A stretch of 64,000 nucleotides of DNA, taken from assembly GCA_902575965.1 (NCBI GenBank), contig CACGTM010000002.1, positions 62,001 through 126,000 on the forward strand, read 5' to 3'. The DNA is from an uncultured Alphaproteobacteria bacterium (GTDB taxonomy: Bacteria; Pseudomonadota; Alphaproteobacteria; Rhodospirillales; Rhodospirillaceae). Every line of letters begins with the position of its first letter. The first letter of the stretch is position 1. Below, one piece after another: positions 33,431 to 44,882 of this stretch. A program made the position numbers and the translations under genes. A model generated the notes under the pieces. The model saw only the letters and a list, made by a program, of their open reading frames with translations, was not told where the DNA came from and did no database searches.

Positions 33431-35542
33431 ATGTCAATGTTTGAAATACATAAAAAAGCGATAGAATGGGGTGGAAAAACCTTAACTATTGAAACAGGAA
33501 AAGTAGCAAGACAAGCTAATGGTGCGGTCGTAGTAACATATGGAGAGACCTCAGTGCTATGCACTGCAGTTGGTGAAAAAAAGGCAAAAGAAGGCGTTAA
33601 TTTCTTCCCCTTGACTGTTAATTATCAAGAAAAAGCTTTTGCTGCTGGAAAAATTCCTGGAGGATTTTTTAAAAGAGAAGGAAGACCATCAGAAAAAGAA
33701 ACTCTTGTTTCCAGGCTTATTGATAGACCAATAAGACCACTCTTTCATGAAAGATACAAAAATGAAACTCAGGTTATATGCACTGTGTTATCACATGATC
33801 TCGAAAATGATCCAGATATTATTTCTATAATTGGCGCATCAGCAGCGCTGACGATATCAGGAATTCCGTTTCTTGGTCCTCTTGGCGCTGCACGTGTCGG
33901 GTATATAAAAGATAGTTTTGTATTAAACCCATCAATGGAACAGTTGGAAGAGTCAGAATTAGACTTAGTTGTAGCTGGCACTGAAGAGGGTGTCCTAATG
34001 GTCGAAAGTCAAGCTAATCAGCTATCTGAAGAAATAATGCTTGAGTCTGTAAATTTTGGGCACCAGCAAATGAGACCCGTTATTAATGCAATTATTGAGC
34101 TTGCAGAATTATGTGCTAAGGAACCCTTTGAATTAGATGAACCTCCTGAAGAATATAATATTGTTGAGGAAAAATTATCTAGGTTTGCTGATGAGTTTAA
34201 AAACGCTTATAAAATAAATGTAAAACAGGAACGCCAACAGGCTATAAGTGAAATCAAATCTAAAGCAATTGATACTCTAGATGATAATGAAACTGAAGTT
34301 TCTATTGCTGATTCCGTCCTTAAGAATATGGAAAAAGATATAGTTAGAAAATCAATACTTGAAACAGGAAAGAGAATTGATGAAAGATCTACTAGTGATG
34401 TTCGCCCCATTGAAGTAGAAGTAGGCCTCTTGGCTCGAGCACACGGCTCAGCTTTATTTACAAGAGGTGAGACACAAGCGTTAGTTACAACAACGCTTGG
34501 TACAGGTCAAGATGAACAAATCATTGATGCACTTGAAGGTGAATATAGAGAAAACTTTATGCTTCACTATAACTTTCCTCCATATTCTGTGGGAGAAGCA
34601 GGTCGAATGGGAGGAACAGGAAGAAGAGAGATTGGTCATGGAAAACTCGCATGGAGGGCGTTAAAGCCACTATTACCATCAAAGGATAACTTTCCATATA
34701 CCGTGAGAGTTGTATCAGAAATTACAGAATCTAATGGCTCATCTTCCATGGCTACTGTTTGTGGTGCGTCTCTAGCACTAATGGACGCTGGAGTGCCCAT
34801 ACAGAATCCAGTTGCAGGAATAGCAATGGGCCTCATCAAAGATGGGGATGATTTTGCAGTTCTGTCAGACATATTAGGTGATGAGGACCATCTTGGGGAT
34901 ATGGACTTTAAAGTTGCAGGAACTGAGTTTGGAATTACTTCCTTACAAATGGACATAAAAATCACTTCTATAACAAGTGAGATAATGAAAATTGCCCTTA
35001 ATCAGGCAAAAGGTGGAAGGCAACATATATTAAATGAAATGAAGTCTGGAATTTCTACTCCAAGGGAAAATGTATCTGGAAATGCTCCACGTATCACTAC
35101 AATAAACATACCAAAAGATAAAATTAGAGATGTAATAGGTACAGGTGGTAAATCAATTAGAGAAATTCAAGAAGAAACTGGATGCAAAATTGATATTGAA
35201 GATGATGGTACAGTAAATGTAGCCTCTTCAAGCCAAGAAGCAACAGATGATGCAGTTAAACGCATAAAAGATATTATTGCTGAACCAGAGGTTGGTCTAA
35301 TTTACACAGGAAAAGTAGTAAAGATTATGGATTTTGGTGCATTTGTTAATTTTCTTGGAAAGCGAGATGGTTTAGTTCATATTTCAGAAATTGCAGAAAA
35401 TAGAATTGAAAAAGTTACTGATGTTCTTTCTGAGGGAAACCTTGTTAAGGTTAAATGTCTAGCTATAGATGACAGGGGAAAAGTCAAACTATCCATGAAA
35501 AAAGTTAATCAAGAGACTGGTGAAGAAATAATAAAAAATTAA
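33431..35542 (+). CDS. pnp: Polyribonucleotide nucleotidyltransferase
   Basis: RNase PH repeats, KH domain [18 protein letters not shown]1 domain [15 protein letters not shown]. Confidence 0.97.
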   Translation: MSMFEIHKKAIEWGGKTLTIETGKVARQANGAVVVTYGETSVLCTAVGEKKAKEGVNFFPLTVNYQEKAFAAGKIPGGFFKREGRPSEKETLVSRLIDRPIRPLFHERYKNETQVICTVLSHDLENDPDIISIIGASAALTISGIPFLGPLGAARVGYIKDSFVLNPSMEQLEESELDLVVAGTEEGVLMVESQANQLSEEIMLESVNFGHQQMRPVINAIIELAELCAKEPFELDEPPEEYNIVEEKLSRFADEFKNAYKINVKQERQQAISEIKSKAIDTLDDNETEVSIADSVLKNMEKDIVRKSILETGKRIDERSTSDVRPIEVEVGLLARAHGSALFTRGETQALVTTTLGTGQDEQIIDALEGEYRENFMLHYNFPPYSVGEAGRMGGTGRREIGHGKLAWRALKPLLPSKDNFPYTVRVVSEITESNGSSSMATVCGASLALMDAGVPIQNPVAGIAMGLIKDGDDFAVLSDILGDEDHLGDMDFKVAGTEFGITSLQMDIKITSITSEIMKIALNQAKGGRQHILNEMKSGISTPRENVSGNAPRITTINIPKDKIRDVIGTGGKSIREIQEETGCKIDIEDDGTVNVASSSQEATDDAVKRIKDIIAEPEVGLIYTGKVVKIMDFGAFVNFLGKRDGLVHISEIAENRIEKVTDVLSEGNLVKVKCLAIDDRGKVKLSMKKVNQETGEEIIKN

Positions 35543-35583
35543 TTTTTTAAATTATATTTTATTTTTTCTCTTCTTATGTGCTT

Positions 35584-36372
35584 TCATATATTTTCCGCCC
35601 TAGGCATACCCATAATGTGGTAACCACCATCAACCACAATAATTTCGCCTGATGTAAATTTACCAGAGTCTGAGATTAAATATACTGCGGTTCCTCCCAC
35701 TGCCTCAAGGCTTGCATTAGACCCAAGTGGTGAGTTACGTTCTGTAAATTTATATGTATTTCTAGCACCTCCAACAGCGGCACCAGCCAAGGTCCTCATA
35801 GGGCCTGGAGAAATGGCGTTAACACGAATATTATCTGGACCAAGATCAGCTGCAAGATATCTAGTTGCTGACTCTAATCCTGCTTTTGCAACCCCCATTA
35901 CATTGTAAAAAGGTGATACTCTATTAGAGCCCTGAAACGTGAGAGAAATAAGACAACCTCCTTTATCTTTCATTAAAGGGTGCGCCCTCCTTGCAACTTC
36001 AATAAATGAATACGTAGAAATATTAAGAGTATTTAAAAAATTTTTCCTAGAGGTGTCTAAAAACCTACCAGTTAACTCAGATTTTTCTGAATAGGCAATC
36101 GCATGAACTAGAAAATCTATGTTGTCCCATTTTTTTGACAAACCATCAAAACATTTGTCTAGGGTAACATCATCTGTAACATCTACTTCAAAAATAAGTT
36201 TCGACCCAATTGAGTCAGCAAGTGGTTTTAGTCGTCGTCCAAATTGTTCTCCCTGGTAACTAAATGCTAATTCTGCCCCTTGATCACTAAGTGCTTTTGC
36301 AATCCCCCAAGCTATTGATCGCTCATTAGCAACGCCCATTATTAAACCTTTTTTATTATTTAAAATACCCAT
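35584..36372 (-). CDS. fabI: Enoyl-[ACP] reductase FabI
   Basis: GLIMGVANERSIAWGIAKAL, SYQGEQ, YYNVMGVAKA-type YxxxxxxK region. Confidence 0.94.
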   Translation of the reverse strand: MGILNNKKGLIMGVANERSIAWGIAKALSDQGAELAFSYQGEQFGRRLKPLADSIGSKLIFEVDVTDDVTLDKCFDGLSKKWDNIDFLVHAIAYSEKSELTGRFLDTSRKNFLNTLNISTYSFIEVARRAHPLMKDKGGCLISLTFQGSNRVSPFYNVMGVAKAGLESATRYLAADLGPDNIRVNAISPGPMRTLAGAAVGGARNTYKFTERNSPLGSNASLEAVGGTAVYLISDSGKFTSGEIIVVDGGYHIMGMPRAENI

Positions 36373-36383
36373 TATCGACCTTC

Positions 36384-37640
36384 CTAAACCTCATTTAGCT
36401 TAGATATAATTAGTGAACCATTAGTTCCTCCAAAACCAAAACTATTTGTCATTACAGTATCTAACTTCACGTTTTCAATTGTAGAGGTGACAATCTCGTT
36501 TGGCTTCAGGCTAGGGTCAAGATTTTCAACATTTATGGAAGGTGCAATAAAATCATTCTCCATCATAAGAACGCAATAAATAAACTCCTGAGCACCCGCC
36601 GCCCCTTGGCTATGACCGGTCATAGATTTAGTTGAACTTATAAGAGGCATGGAACCCTCATTAAAAACGCGCCTTACAGCTTCTATTTCTCCAACATCAC
36701 CAACTGGGGTTGATGTTCCATGTGCATTTATGTAATTAATTTGCCTACCACTTTTGAGCCCTGATATTGCAAGACGCATAGCTCTCTCTCCACCCTCTCC
36801 TGACGGTGCTACCATGTCATGGCCGTCAGAGGATGCACCATAACCAGAAATTTCTGCATAAATTTTAGCACCACGATTAATCGCATGCTCTAATTCCTCA
36901 AGAACCAACATACCACTGCCTCCACTAATAACGAATCCATCTCTGTTAGCATCAAAAGCTCGTGAAGATTGGCATGGTATATGATTATATTTACTTGACA
37001 TTGCTCCCATCGCATCAAAAAGACATGAGAGTGTCCAATCAAGCTCTTCTCCTCCCCCCGCAAACATTACATCTTGCTTTCCCATCATAATTTGCTCAGC
37101 AGCATTCCCAATACAATGAAGTGAAGTTGAACATGCTGAAGTAATAGAATAGTTCAATCCTTTAATTTTAAAAGCAGTTGATAGATTCGCAGATATTGTT
37201 GATGACATACACTTAGGAACAGAAAAAGGCCCTATACGCTTTGGGGCGCCATGCTTAAGAACTAGCTGATGAGCATTTAGCATAGCTCTTGTTGAAGGTC
37301 CGCCTGATCCTGCAATAATCCCTGTTCGAGGATTAGAAACAATTTCATCACCTAGGTTAGCGTCGGCAATGGCTTGTTTAAGAGCTACATATGCGTATGC
37401 CGCCCCTTCTCCCATAAATCGTAAGGTTCTTTTTTCAATAAGTTCATTCAAGTTGATATTTATTGAGCCTGATATTTGACTTCTAAAACCATGGTCAATC
37501 ATTTGCTGATCGGACGAGATTCCAGACTTTCCTAATTTTAGACTCTTAACAACTTCATTGGTATCATTACCGATTGAAGATACAATACCAAGTCCAGTGA
37601 CCACCACTCTTCGCATAAAACTTTTCCTCAATATGTACAA
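36384..37640 (-). CDS. fabB: 3-oxoacyl-[ACP] synthase I
   Basis: [29 protein letters not shown] active-site Cys, [24 protein letters not shown]. Confidence 0.93.
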   Translation of the reverse strand: MYILRKSFMRRVVVTGLGIVSSIGNDTNEVVKSLKLGKSGISSDQQMIDHGFRSQISGSININLNELIEKRTLRFMGEGAAYAYVALKQAIADANLGDEIVSNPRTGIIAGSGGPSTRAMLNAHQLVLKHGAPKRIGPFSVPKCMSSTISANLSTAFKIKGLNYSITSACSTSLHCIGNAAEQIMMGKQDVMFAGGGEELDWTLSCLFDAMGAMSSKYNHIPCQSSRAFDANRDGFVISGGSGMLVLEELEHAINRGAKIYAEISGYGASSDGHDMVAPSGEGGERAMRLAISGLKSGRQINYINAHGTSTPVGDVGEIEAVRRVFNEGSMPLISSTKSMTGHSQGAAGAQEFIYCVLMMENDFIAPSINVENLDPSLKPNEIVTSTIENVKLDTVMTNSFGFGGTNGSLIISKLNEV

Positions 37641-37842
37641 AGTTCCATTATAAACAAGGCCAGTTTAATACCCCTTATAAGTTAGCTATGTTTTCTAATT
37701 TAACAACTTTGTTTTTTGTGGCAAATATATGATATGATACGAATATTAAATATTATATTAAGTTAAAAATCTAGCTTATAATCAAAATATTCAGAGTTAC
37801 ATTATATTAAGCTCAGATACCTGATACATAGGAGAATTGAGT

Positions 37843-38352
37843 ATGACAGCCTTTCCTACAAGTTTTAGTTTTGAAGATCTAATTAAATGCGCAAAAGGTG
37901 AGCTCTTTGGACCAGGTAATGCTCAGTTACCAGAACCCCCTATGCTCATGATTAATCGCATTCTAGATATAAGTTCTGAAGGAGGACAACATGGTAAAGG
38001 TCATGTTATAGGTGAGTTTGATATCAACCCTGAATCGTGGTTTTTTAAATGTCACTTTCCTAATAATCCAATCATGCCAGGATGTTTAGGCCTTGACGGA
38101 TTATGGCAACTTACGGGCTTTAACCTCGGTTGGCGAGGTTGGATAGGAAGGGGCTATGCATTAGGTGTAGGGGCTGTGAAATTAACTGGAATGGTAAGGC
38201 CAGATAGAAAGTTACTAAGATACTTTGTTGATTTCACAAAAGCCATACAAACCAGACGACTTACAATGGGCGTTGCAGACGGCCGAGTTGAGGCTGACGG
38301 GGAACTCATATATGAAGTTAAAGATATGAAAGTTGCACTATCAGAGAACTAA
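37843..38352 (+). CDS. fabA: 3-hydroxydecanoyl-[ACP] dehydratase FabA
   Basis: PEPPMLMINRI, FKCHFPNNPIMPGCLGLDGLWQLTGF; ATG at 37843 with AGGAG ~8 nt upstream preferred over TTG at 37837. Confidence 0.94.
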   Translation: MTAFPTSFSFEDLIKCAKGELFGPGNAQLPEPPMLMINRILDISSEGGQHGKGHVIGEFDINPESWFFKCHFPNNPIMPGCLGLDGLWQLTGFNLGWRGWIGRGYALGVGAVKLTGMVRPDRKLLRYFVDFTKAIQTRRLTMGVADGRVEADGELIYEVKDMKVALSEN

Positions 38353-38395
38353 AATTTGTATTAAGTACTTTGTTATTTACAAACTTATAAGTGTT

Positions 38396-38968
38396 CTACC
38401 TTGTCATATGCTTAGATATAAATTTGTTTATCTCGTCAATTTCCCAACCCTTAGCTTCTAAATCTCTTCTTATATTTTTCAAATTAACATTAACATAGTT
38501 CTTTACTGTGACTGACTCATCGTTATCTCTTGAGGGAAAATCGATATTATTTAATTCCTTGGAAAAATTAATACTAAAATCATAATCAAAATCCTCACTT
38601 TTGAAAATATTGTAATAAAGAATTTGGTCAATTTCGTTTGAAGGGGTAAATGTTAATATCCTTGGCTTGTGATTATATAAATCTTCTTGTTTAATCTCAC
38701 AGCTGGAAGCTATTATTAACTCATCACCTTCTTGACAGGTTCTCGCGGCTGCACCATTTAAGATACAACACCTGGAACCTTTTTCTCCAAATACAACATA
38801 GGTAGTAAGCCTTGCACCAGAATTCTTGTTCCAAACATCTACAAATTCTGTTGGGAAGAGACCTGCTTCTTTACAGTGTTCAGGATCAAGAGTAATTGAC
38901 CCATGATAATGGAGATCTGCCCCAGTAACTCTTAACCCATGAAATTTAGCCCTCAACACCCTTACCAC
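38396..38968 (-). CDS. panD: Aspartate 1-decarboxylase (pyruvoyl-dependent) with C-terminal extension
   Basis: VRVTGADLHYHGSITLDP contains the GS autocleavage site; VDVWNKNSGARLTTYV, NGAAARTCQEGDELIIAS; 190 aa versus ~126 aa in typical PanD. Confidence 0.85.
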   Translation of the reverse strand: MVRVLRAKFHGLRVTGADLHYHGSITLDPEHCKEAGLFPTEFVDVWNKNSGARLTTYVVFGEKGSRCCILNGAAARTCQEGDELIIASSCEIKQEDLYNHKPRILTFTPSNEIDQILYYNIFKSEDFDYDFSINFSKELNNIDFPSRDNDESVTVKNYVNVNLKNIRRDLEAKGWEIDEINKFISKHMTR

Positions 38969-39122
38969 AAAGACTCTCCAAAAGTTATCTTAATAATGTT
39001 ATTAACTTAAAGGTAGTTAATGTTTGTTTTTCAAAATTATTATATATAAGCACTCAAGTTATCTATATATTTTTTTTAAAATACGTTATTATAGTTGTCT
39101 TTCATTCCTATAATATCTTATA

Positions 39123-40058
39123 TCACAATATTGACTTGAAGTACTTTATTGTTTTTTCTAATCCTTCTTCTAAACCTACCTTTGGAATCCAACCTAGTTT
39201 TTCTTTAGCGAGAGAAATATTAGGCTTACGCCTTGTTGGGTCATCAATAGGTATTTTTTTGTGAGTTATCTTTGAACTAGAACCAGTTTTTTTTATTATT
39301 AACTCCGCAAGCTCTAATATAGATAATTCAGAAGGATTACCAATGTTCACTGGCCCAGTAAAATTATTTTGGGATGACATTAAAAGAAATAATGCTTCAA
39401 CAGTGTCTGAGACATAACAAAATGACCTTGTATGAGACCCATCACCATAAATAGAAATTGGAGAACCCGTTAACGCTTGTACAATAAAGTTAGAAACAAC
39501 TCTTCCATCATTAGGTAACATCCTAGGCCCAAAAGTATTAAATATCCTTCCGATTTTAATAACTAAATTATGCTGTCTATGGTAATCAAAAAAAAGTGTT
39601 TCTGCACACCTTTTTCCCTCATCGTAACATGCTCTTGGGCCAATTGGATTAACATTACCTTGATAGGTCTCAATTTGCGGATGAACCTGCGGATCTCCAT
39701 ATACCTCACTAGTAGATGCCTGCAAAATTCTTGCATTCGTTCTTTTTGCAAGGCCTAACATATTGATAGACCCGTGAACGCTTGTCTTTGTCGTTTGTAC
39801 AGGGTCAGATTGATAATGAATTGGAGATGCAGGACATGCAAGATTATAAATTTGGTCGGTTTCAACATACAAAGGAAAAGTAATATCATGCCTCATAGCC
39901 TCAAAAATAGGTTTATCAATTAAAGCTGATAGGTTCTTTCTAGTGCCAGTAAAATAATTATCTATGCACAATACCTCAAAATTTTCTCTCACTAATTTTT
40001 CACAAAGATGAGAACCTATAAAACCTGCTCCACCTGTGACAATGACTCTTTTCAACAC
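39123..40058 (-). CDS. SDR-family UDP-glucuronate decarboxylase (UXS-like)
   Basis: [96 protein letters not shown]. Confidence 0.92.
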   Translation of the reverse strand: MLKRVIVTGGAGFIGSHLCEKLVRENFEVLCIDNYFTGTRKNLSALIDKPIFEAMRHDITFPLYVETDQIYNLACPASPIHYQSDPVQTTKTSVHGSINMLGLAKRTNARILQASTSEVYGDPQVHPQIETYQGNVNPIGPRACYDEGKRCAETLFFDYHRQHNLVIKIGRIFNTFGPRMLPNDGRVVSNFIVQALTGSPISIYGDGSHTRSFCYVSDTVEALFLLMSSQNNFTGPVNIGNPSELSILELAELIIKKTGSSSKITHKKIPIDDPTRRKPNISLAKEKLGWIPKVGLEEGLEKTIKYFKSIL

Positions 40059-40291
40059 TTTTCCCCTGATAAGTAATAGAATTTATCTTAAACAATCTAA
40101 TCAATTAAGACGATGATTTTATTGTATTTTGAAGTATAAGCTTAACAAGTTAATGTCCATACTTTATTCTAACCTCTAAAGTTTTCATCAGTAAATAAAT
40201 TTTATATTTACTCAGATTTTTTAGAATAATAGTATCAAACAATCAAATATAAAGGTATATCTGTTAATTAAGTCTATTTTGGAGATTGTAA

Positions 40292-41002
40292 ATGTCAAAG
40301 ATATTTGGGCTGCCGAGTATTATCTTTCTATTCCTAATTTCGTTATCTGCTCCAGCACTATCAGAGGACCCAACACGTAAAGCTAGAATTATAATCGACG
40401 AGTCAGTAGTTTCAATTGAGCGTATAAGAGAAGAAAATATGTCTACGCCAAAATTAGAAAATGCGCTCAAAAAAGCAAAAGGAGTTTTAATAATCCCATC
40501 TTATTACAAGGCAGGTATTTTTATAGGGGGAAGTTACGGTGACGGAGTATTACTTAGACGAGACAAAACTGGAGGGTTTAGTGACCCTGCTTTCTATAGA
40601 ATGACTTCTGGTTCCCTAGGCCTTCAGTTGGGTATGCAGTCCTCAGAAGTAATGTTCTTAATTCTAACCTCTAGAGGTATGCAGGCCGTTATTGACGATA
40701 AGTTTAAGTTTGGTGCAAATGTTGGAATAAGCGTTGGTCCAGCTGGAGTTGGTGTTGAGGGGGCAACTACAACAAACATTGGAAGAGACATTGTAGCTTA
40801 TTCAAGAAATGCTGGTTTATTCGCTGGAGGAGGTCTTGAAGGCAGTATAATAAGACCCCGTAAGGACTTAAATGCAGCTGTATATGGGGTTAGTAACTCA
40901 CAACCTAGTTCTATAATTTCTAAAAATAATTTAGTTTATGCGGAAAGACTAAGGAACGCTCTAACATCTCAAATTTATTATTCTTCGCCTCAGGTTAAAT
41001 AA
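40292..41002 (+). CDS. SYLF/Ysc84-domain protein with signal peptide
   Basis: Signal-like N-terminus; KAKGVLIIPSYYKAGIFIGGSYGDGVLL, DKFKFGANVGISVGPAGVG, YSRNAGLFAGGGLEGS. Confidence 0.86.
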   Translation: MSKIFGLPSIIFLFLISLSAPALSEDPTRKARIIIDESVVSIERIREENMSTPKLENALKKAKGVLIIPSYYKAGIFIGGSYGDGVLLRRDKTGGFSDPAFYRMTSGSLGLQLGMQSSEVMFLILTSRGMQAVIDDKFKFGANVGISVGPAGVGVEGATTTNIGRDIVAYSRNAGLFAGGGLEGSIIRPRKDLNAAVYGVSNSQPSSIISKNNLVYAERLRNALTSQIYYSSPQVK

Positions 41003-41003
41003 T

Positions 41004-42374
41004 CTATTTTTTTTCAAATGTTAAAGGTGCAACATCTATTATTGCTGCAGAGTTTCTTGTTACCTCAAGAATCGCAAATCCTCTCTCTGAAAGTCCTGTC
41101 TTTGTAAATCTAAATACTCCATCCACACCAGAAAAACCATTTGGTGAGAAAAAGTTTTTCTCATCAAATGGATTAATTCTGTGCGTTCTTGATAGGATTG
41201 AAGCTAGGGCAACAGCATCATAACCGTGAGTTGAAATAGCAGGAGGTTTATAACCGTATATTTCTTTAAACCTATTATAAAAATCTAGATTCTGTTTTGG
41301 CGATGGAGCCGGGTACCATCCACCAACTAATGAAGGTTCTTTTCCTAATCCAGAAATATGCCATAAAAGAGTTCCCATCAATTGAACTCTTCCAGGGTCA
41401 ACATCATAATAAGGCAAAAGCGCAGCAACCTCAGTCAAACGTCCTCCACTCTCAGGAATTAGAATAGCATCATAGGGAACATCACCAATAGTATCTAATT
41501 GTTCAAGTCTCTTAAGAGCTGCTAGGGAAATAGCATCCTCCTTATCCTTCAAGAGGTCTCTTTGTTTTTTCAATGAATTATGTCTTCGGTCGTAATCTGC
41601 AAAGCTTCTAACTACTTCATTTAAATTTGAACCACTTGGATCATAGTATGCAATTTTTGTAAGCTCAGCTCCTGCCTGCTCTATGACTTGCTGGGCAGTA
41701 TCTACTACTGTTTCGCCATATGGTGTTCCTGGAGCTAAAACAGCATAGCGAAAAATATTTTGTGAAATACCAAAGTTAATAATTCTCCTAACCTGTTCAT
41801 GAACAAGAAAACCTAAGATAAATACCCCAGGCCTTGCAACTGTAGGGTCGGTAGTAAAAGGTATCATTACAAGATTAGAGCGTCTTATATAAGTAGTAAT
41901 TGCCTTAGCAGAGCTTGAAAATACAGGTCCAAGAATTAACATTGCACCATCCAAAATTGCTTGTTCTGATGCCCTTTGAGCCCCCTCAGGCGTTCCTTCT
42001 GTATCATATGGAAGTAGCCTAAAATAATTATCAGAAATATCAAACAATGCCATAGTGGCTGAGGACAATATACTTTGACCAATGTTCGCAGATGGGCCAC
42101 TTAAAGGTAGCAATATTGCAACATTAACTATTTTTTTAGTATTATTATTTCCACCCTCTTCATGATTAACAGTAAAGCGCGGAAAGGAGTCTTGTCTGGT
42201 TTTCCTAGGTTCATCAACAAATTGATTATCAGAACCTAGTAAACCAATTTCACTGTTGTTTTGGATTTTTACATCTTTTAAATCATCAGTTATACGTGTT
42301 ACAGTATCTGTAGAACAAGAACTCAAAATTATATTTAAAAATAAAACCAATGGCAAAAAAAGCCAAAACCTCAT
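41004..42374 (-). CDS. LpoA-like periplasmic-binding-fold lipoprotein (penicillin-binding protein activator family)
   Basis: Lipobox ILSSCS; VNVAILLPLSGPSANIGQSIL; divergent from rsmI as is common for this family. Confidence 0.8.
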   Translation of the reverse strand: MRFWLFLPLVLFLNIILSSCSTDTVTRITDDLKDVKIQNNSEIGLLGSDNQFVDEPRKTRQDSFPRFTVNHEEGGNNNTKKIVNVAILLPLSGPSANIGQSILSSATMALFDISDNYFRLLPYDTEGTPEGAQRASEQAILDGAMLILGPVFSSSAKAITTYIRRSNLVMIPFTTDPTVARPGVFILGFLVHEQVRRIINFGISQNIFRYAVLAPGTPYGETVVDTAQQVIEQAGAELTKIAYYDPSGSNLNEVVRSFADYDRRHNSLKKQRDLLKDKEDAISLAALKRLEQLDTIGDVPYDAILIPESGGRLTEVAALLPYYDVDPGRVQLMGTLLWHISGLGKEPSLVGGWYPAPSPKQNLDFYNRFKEIYGYKPPAISTHGYDAVALASILSRTHRINPFDEKNFFSPNGFSGVDGVFRFTKTGLSERGFAILEVTRNSAAIIDVAPLTFEKK

Positions 42375-43351
42375 CGAAACCTCCTTCTAGTTCGAGTATG
42401 GAAAAGACGCAAAATAAAAAACATACAAAGTATGCTAATGTTGAGTCTATTATAAGCCAACTTCCCGGTCTATCTAAAATAAGTATAAACCAAAAATTTG
42501 ATCCCGCGCTTTACATTATTTCTACACCAATAGGTAATTTAATGGATATTTCATTAAGAAGTCTAGCGATTCTAAACGAAGCGGATCTTATTGCAGCTGA
42601 GGACACAAGAGTAACACGTAAATTGCTAAGTTATTTTGAAATTAAAACCTCAATGATATCCTATAATGATAATAGCACTGCAAATGTTCGAAAAAAAATA
42701 GTTAAACTGATTTCAGAAAATAAACTAGTTGCACTTGTTAGTGACGCAGGAACGCCTCTTATTTCTGACCCAGGATTCAAATTAGTCAAAGAATGTATTA
42801 GAATGGACTTGAAAGTCGTTTCCGTTCCAGGGCCAACTGCATTCATTTCAGCACTAGTTTCATCAGGAATAGAACCATCACCAGTAACTTTTATTGGTTT
42901 TTTACCATCAAAAAAAAATCCACGTAATAAAAAATTACATGAGTTGTCAAAAATGAATTCAACTATTGTTATATTTATATCTGGACGGAATTTAGTATCT
43001 ACTATGGAAGAAATGTTTAATATATTTGGTGAAAGAACAATTTGTGTTGCACGTGAGTTAACAAAAATTCATGAGGAGGTATTCCGTGGCAAGTTGTCAA
43101 AGTATATAATGAATAATAAAAATAATTCTACTATTAAAGGTGAGATAACTCTTATAGTTTCAAGGGGGAGTGATTCTAGCATTACTGATAATATTGATCA
43201 CCTAGACAACAAAATAAAAAAAGAGCTAAAAAGTAACTCTTTGAAGAAGACGGTTGATATTATAAAAGCAACTACAGACCTTCCCAAAAAGGTCATTTAT
43301 AACCGAGCGCTGGAATTAAAAAAGAGATTCTATGATGAAGAAGATATTTAA
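42350..43351 (+). CDS. rsmI: 16S rRNA (cytidine1402-2'-O)-methyltransferase RsmI
   Basis: LYIISTPIGNLMDISLRSL, AAEDTRVTRKLL, LVSDAGTPLISDPGF, VPGPTAF; start may be internal (Met at 42398). Confidence 0.94.
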   Translation: MAKKAKTSSKPPSSSSMEKTQNKKHTKYANVESIISQLPGLSKISINQKFDPALYIISTPIGNLMDISLRSLAILNEADLIAAEDTRVTRKLLSYFEIKTSMISYNDNSTANVRKKIVKLISENKLVALVSDAGTPLISDPGFKLVKECIRMDLKVVSVPGPTAFISALVSSGIEPSPVTFIGFLPSKKNPRNKKLHELSKMNSTIVIFISGRNLVSTMEEMFNIFGERTICVARELTKIHEEVFRGKLSKYIMNNKNNSTIKGEITLIVSRGSDSSITDNIDHLDNKIKKELKSNSLKKTVDIIKATTDLPKKVIYNRALELKKRFYDEEDI

Positions 43352-43916
43352 ATTTAATCTTCTAATTTTTATTAACGTTATCCTTAACGCCTGCGCACCA
43401 ACACCTGCAAATTTTTTAATGGGAACAGGTGTTGCAATAGCAGTAAAGACAGAAGAACAAAAGATTATACAAAACAACTCCAAAGATAAAATAAATGAAC
43501 TCAAAATTACTAGAGAGCTTATCAATAAAAATAAAATTTCTTTTTCTGATCTCAATATTACTTCATTAGAAAATAATATTACAATTGATGGTAACTTAAA
43601 TAATATCTCAGATTACCTTGAAGTACTAAATACAATATGGCTTCAAACTGAAATAAAGAGCGTTCAGAGTAAAGTATTTATTTATAATGATAATAGAGAT
43701 AGTTCTATATCAGATCAGTTATTACTTAGGTTATCAGAGGACCCAATTATAAATGAGAGGAATTATTCGATAGTAGCAATAAATAATGATATTTATTTAA
43801 TTGGCAGACCATTTTCGTCTATAGAAGAGTCGAATGCTATAAAACATGCTGCCTCAATCGGAATTAATTATAACATACACACAAATTTTTATTATAATAA
43901 GAATCAATTAAATTAA
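43332..43916 (+). CDS. BON-domain-type lipoprotein
   Basis: Lipobox ILNACAPTP; position between rsmI and gshB; secondary-structure-like repeats consistent with BON. Confidence 0.6.
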   Translation: MMKKIFKFNLLIFINVILNACAPTPANFLMGTGVAIAVKTEEQKIIQNNSKDKINELKITRELINKNKISFSDLNITSLENNITIDGNLNNISDYLEVLNTIWLQTEIKSVQSKVFIYNDNRDSSISDQLLLRLSEDPIINERNYSIVAINNDIYLIGRPFSSIEESNAIKHAASIGINYNIHTNFYYNKNQLN

Positions 43917-43923
43917 TGAAAGA

Positions 43924-44868
43924 ATGAAGATGAGTTTATCAGTCGCAATACAAATGGATCCCCTTGAAAACATCGATTTAGAAGCAGACTCAACCTATTT
44001 GATTGCCTTAGAGGCAAAAAAAAGAAACCATAAACTCTATCATTATACTCCTTCGTCCCTTTCACTTCGAGATGGAAAACTATATGCAAAAGCAAATTTT
44101 CTACTCATTAACCATAATGAAAAAAAAAATATTTTGTTAGGAGAAGAAACTCATATAAATCTTGAAGATATGGATATTGTTCTAATGAGGCAGGATCCAC
44201 CTTTTGATATGTCCTATATTACAGCAACCTACTTACTAGAAAAAATCTCTAGCAAAACACTTATAATTAACGACCCAGAAGGGGTAAGGAACTCGCCGGA
44301 GAAATTACTTGTAACAGCTTTTAAGGATTATGTTCCACCCACATTAATATCATCTGATTTGAGTGAAATTAATAGTTTCAAAAAATTATATCAGGACGTA
44401 ATTGTCAAACCACTTTATGGCAATGGCGGTTCTGGGGTTTTTCATTTATCTCCTCATGATGAAAATCTATCATCTTTAATCGAATTATTCACATCCTATT
44501 CTCGAGAACCCTTGATTGTTCAAAAGTATATACCTGAAGTTCGATCAGGAGATAAAAGGATAATATTAATAGATGGAGAACCTGTAGGTGCAATAAATAG
44601 AGTTCCTGCTAAAGGTGAAGCCAGATCAAATATGCATGTAGGTGGTAGGGCGGAAAAAACAGAATTAAATGAAGTCGACAGGTCAATTTGTCATTCGATT
44701 GGAGATGTATTAAGAGATAGAGGCCTCTTTTTTACAGGCATTGATGTAATAGGAAATTTTCTAACTGAGATTAATGTTACGTCACCGACAGGTATACAAG
44801 AGATTAATCGTTTTGATAATACACAAATCGAAAAAATATTTTGGAAAGAACTAGAGAAAAAAATTTAA
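43924..44868 (+). CDS. gshB: Glutathione synthetase
   Basis: MRQDPPFDMSYITATYLLE, NDPEGVRNSPEKL, KPLYGNGGSGVF, INVTSPTGIQEI. Confidence 0.95.
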   Translation: MKMSLSVAIQMDPLENIDLEADSTYLIALEAKKRNHKLYHYTPSSLSLRDGKLYAKANFLLINHNEKKNILLGEETHINLEDMDIVLMRQDPPFDMSYITATYLLEKISSKTLIINDPEGVRNSPEKLLVTAFKDYVPPTLISSDLSEINSFKKLYQDVIVKPLYGNGGSGVFHLSPHDENLSSLIELFTSYSREPLIVQKYIPEVRSGDKRIILIDGEPVGAINRVPAKGEARSNMHVGGRAEKTELNEVDRSICHSIGDVLRDRGLFFTGIDVIGNFLTEINVTSPTGIQEINRFDNTQIEKIFWKELEKKI

Positions 44869-44882
44869 TAAATACTATTTAT

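Noticed and set aside
37637-37712. ACAAAGTT/AACTTTGT inverted repeat ~60 bp apart in the fabA-fabB divergent region
   Set aside because: Wide spacing in AT-rich DNA, and one arm overlaps the fabB start; easily due to chance.
42350-42374. 25-bp head-to-head overlap of the LpoA-like gene and rsmI
   Set aside because: Probably an artefact of choosing the first ATG; an in-frame Met at 42398 gives a non-overlapping rsmI with its conserved core intact.
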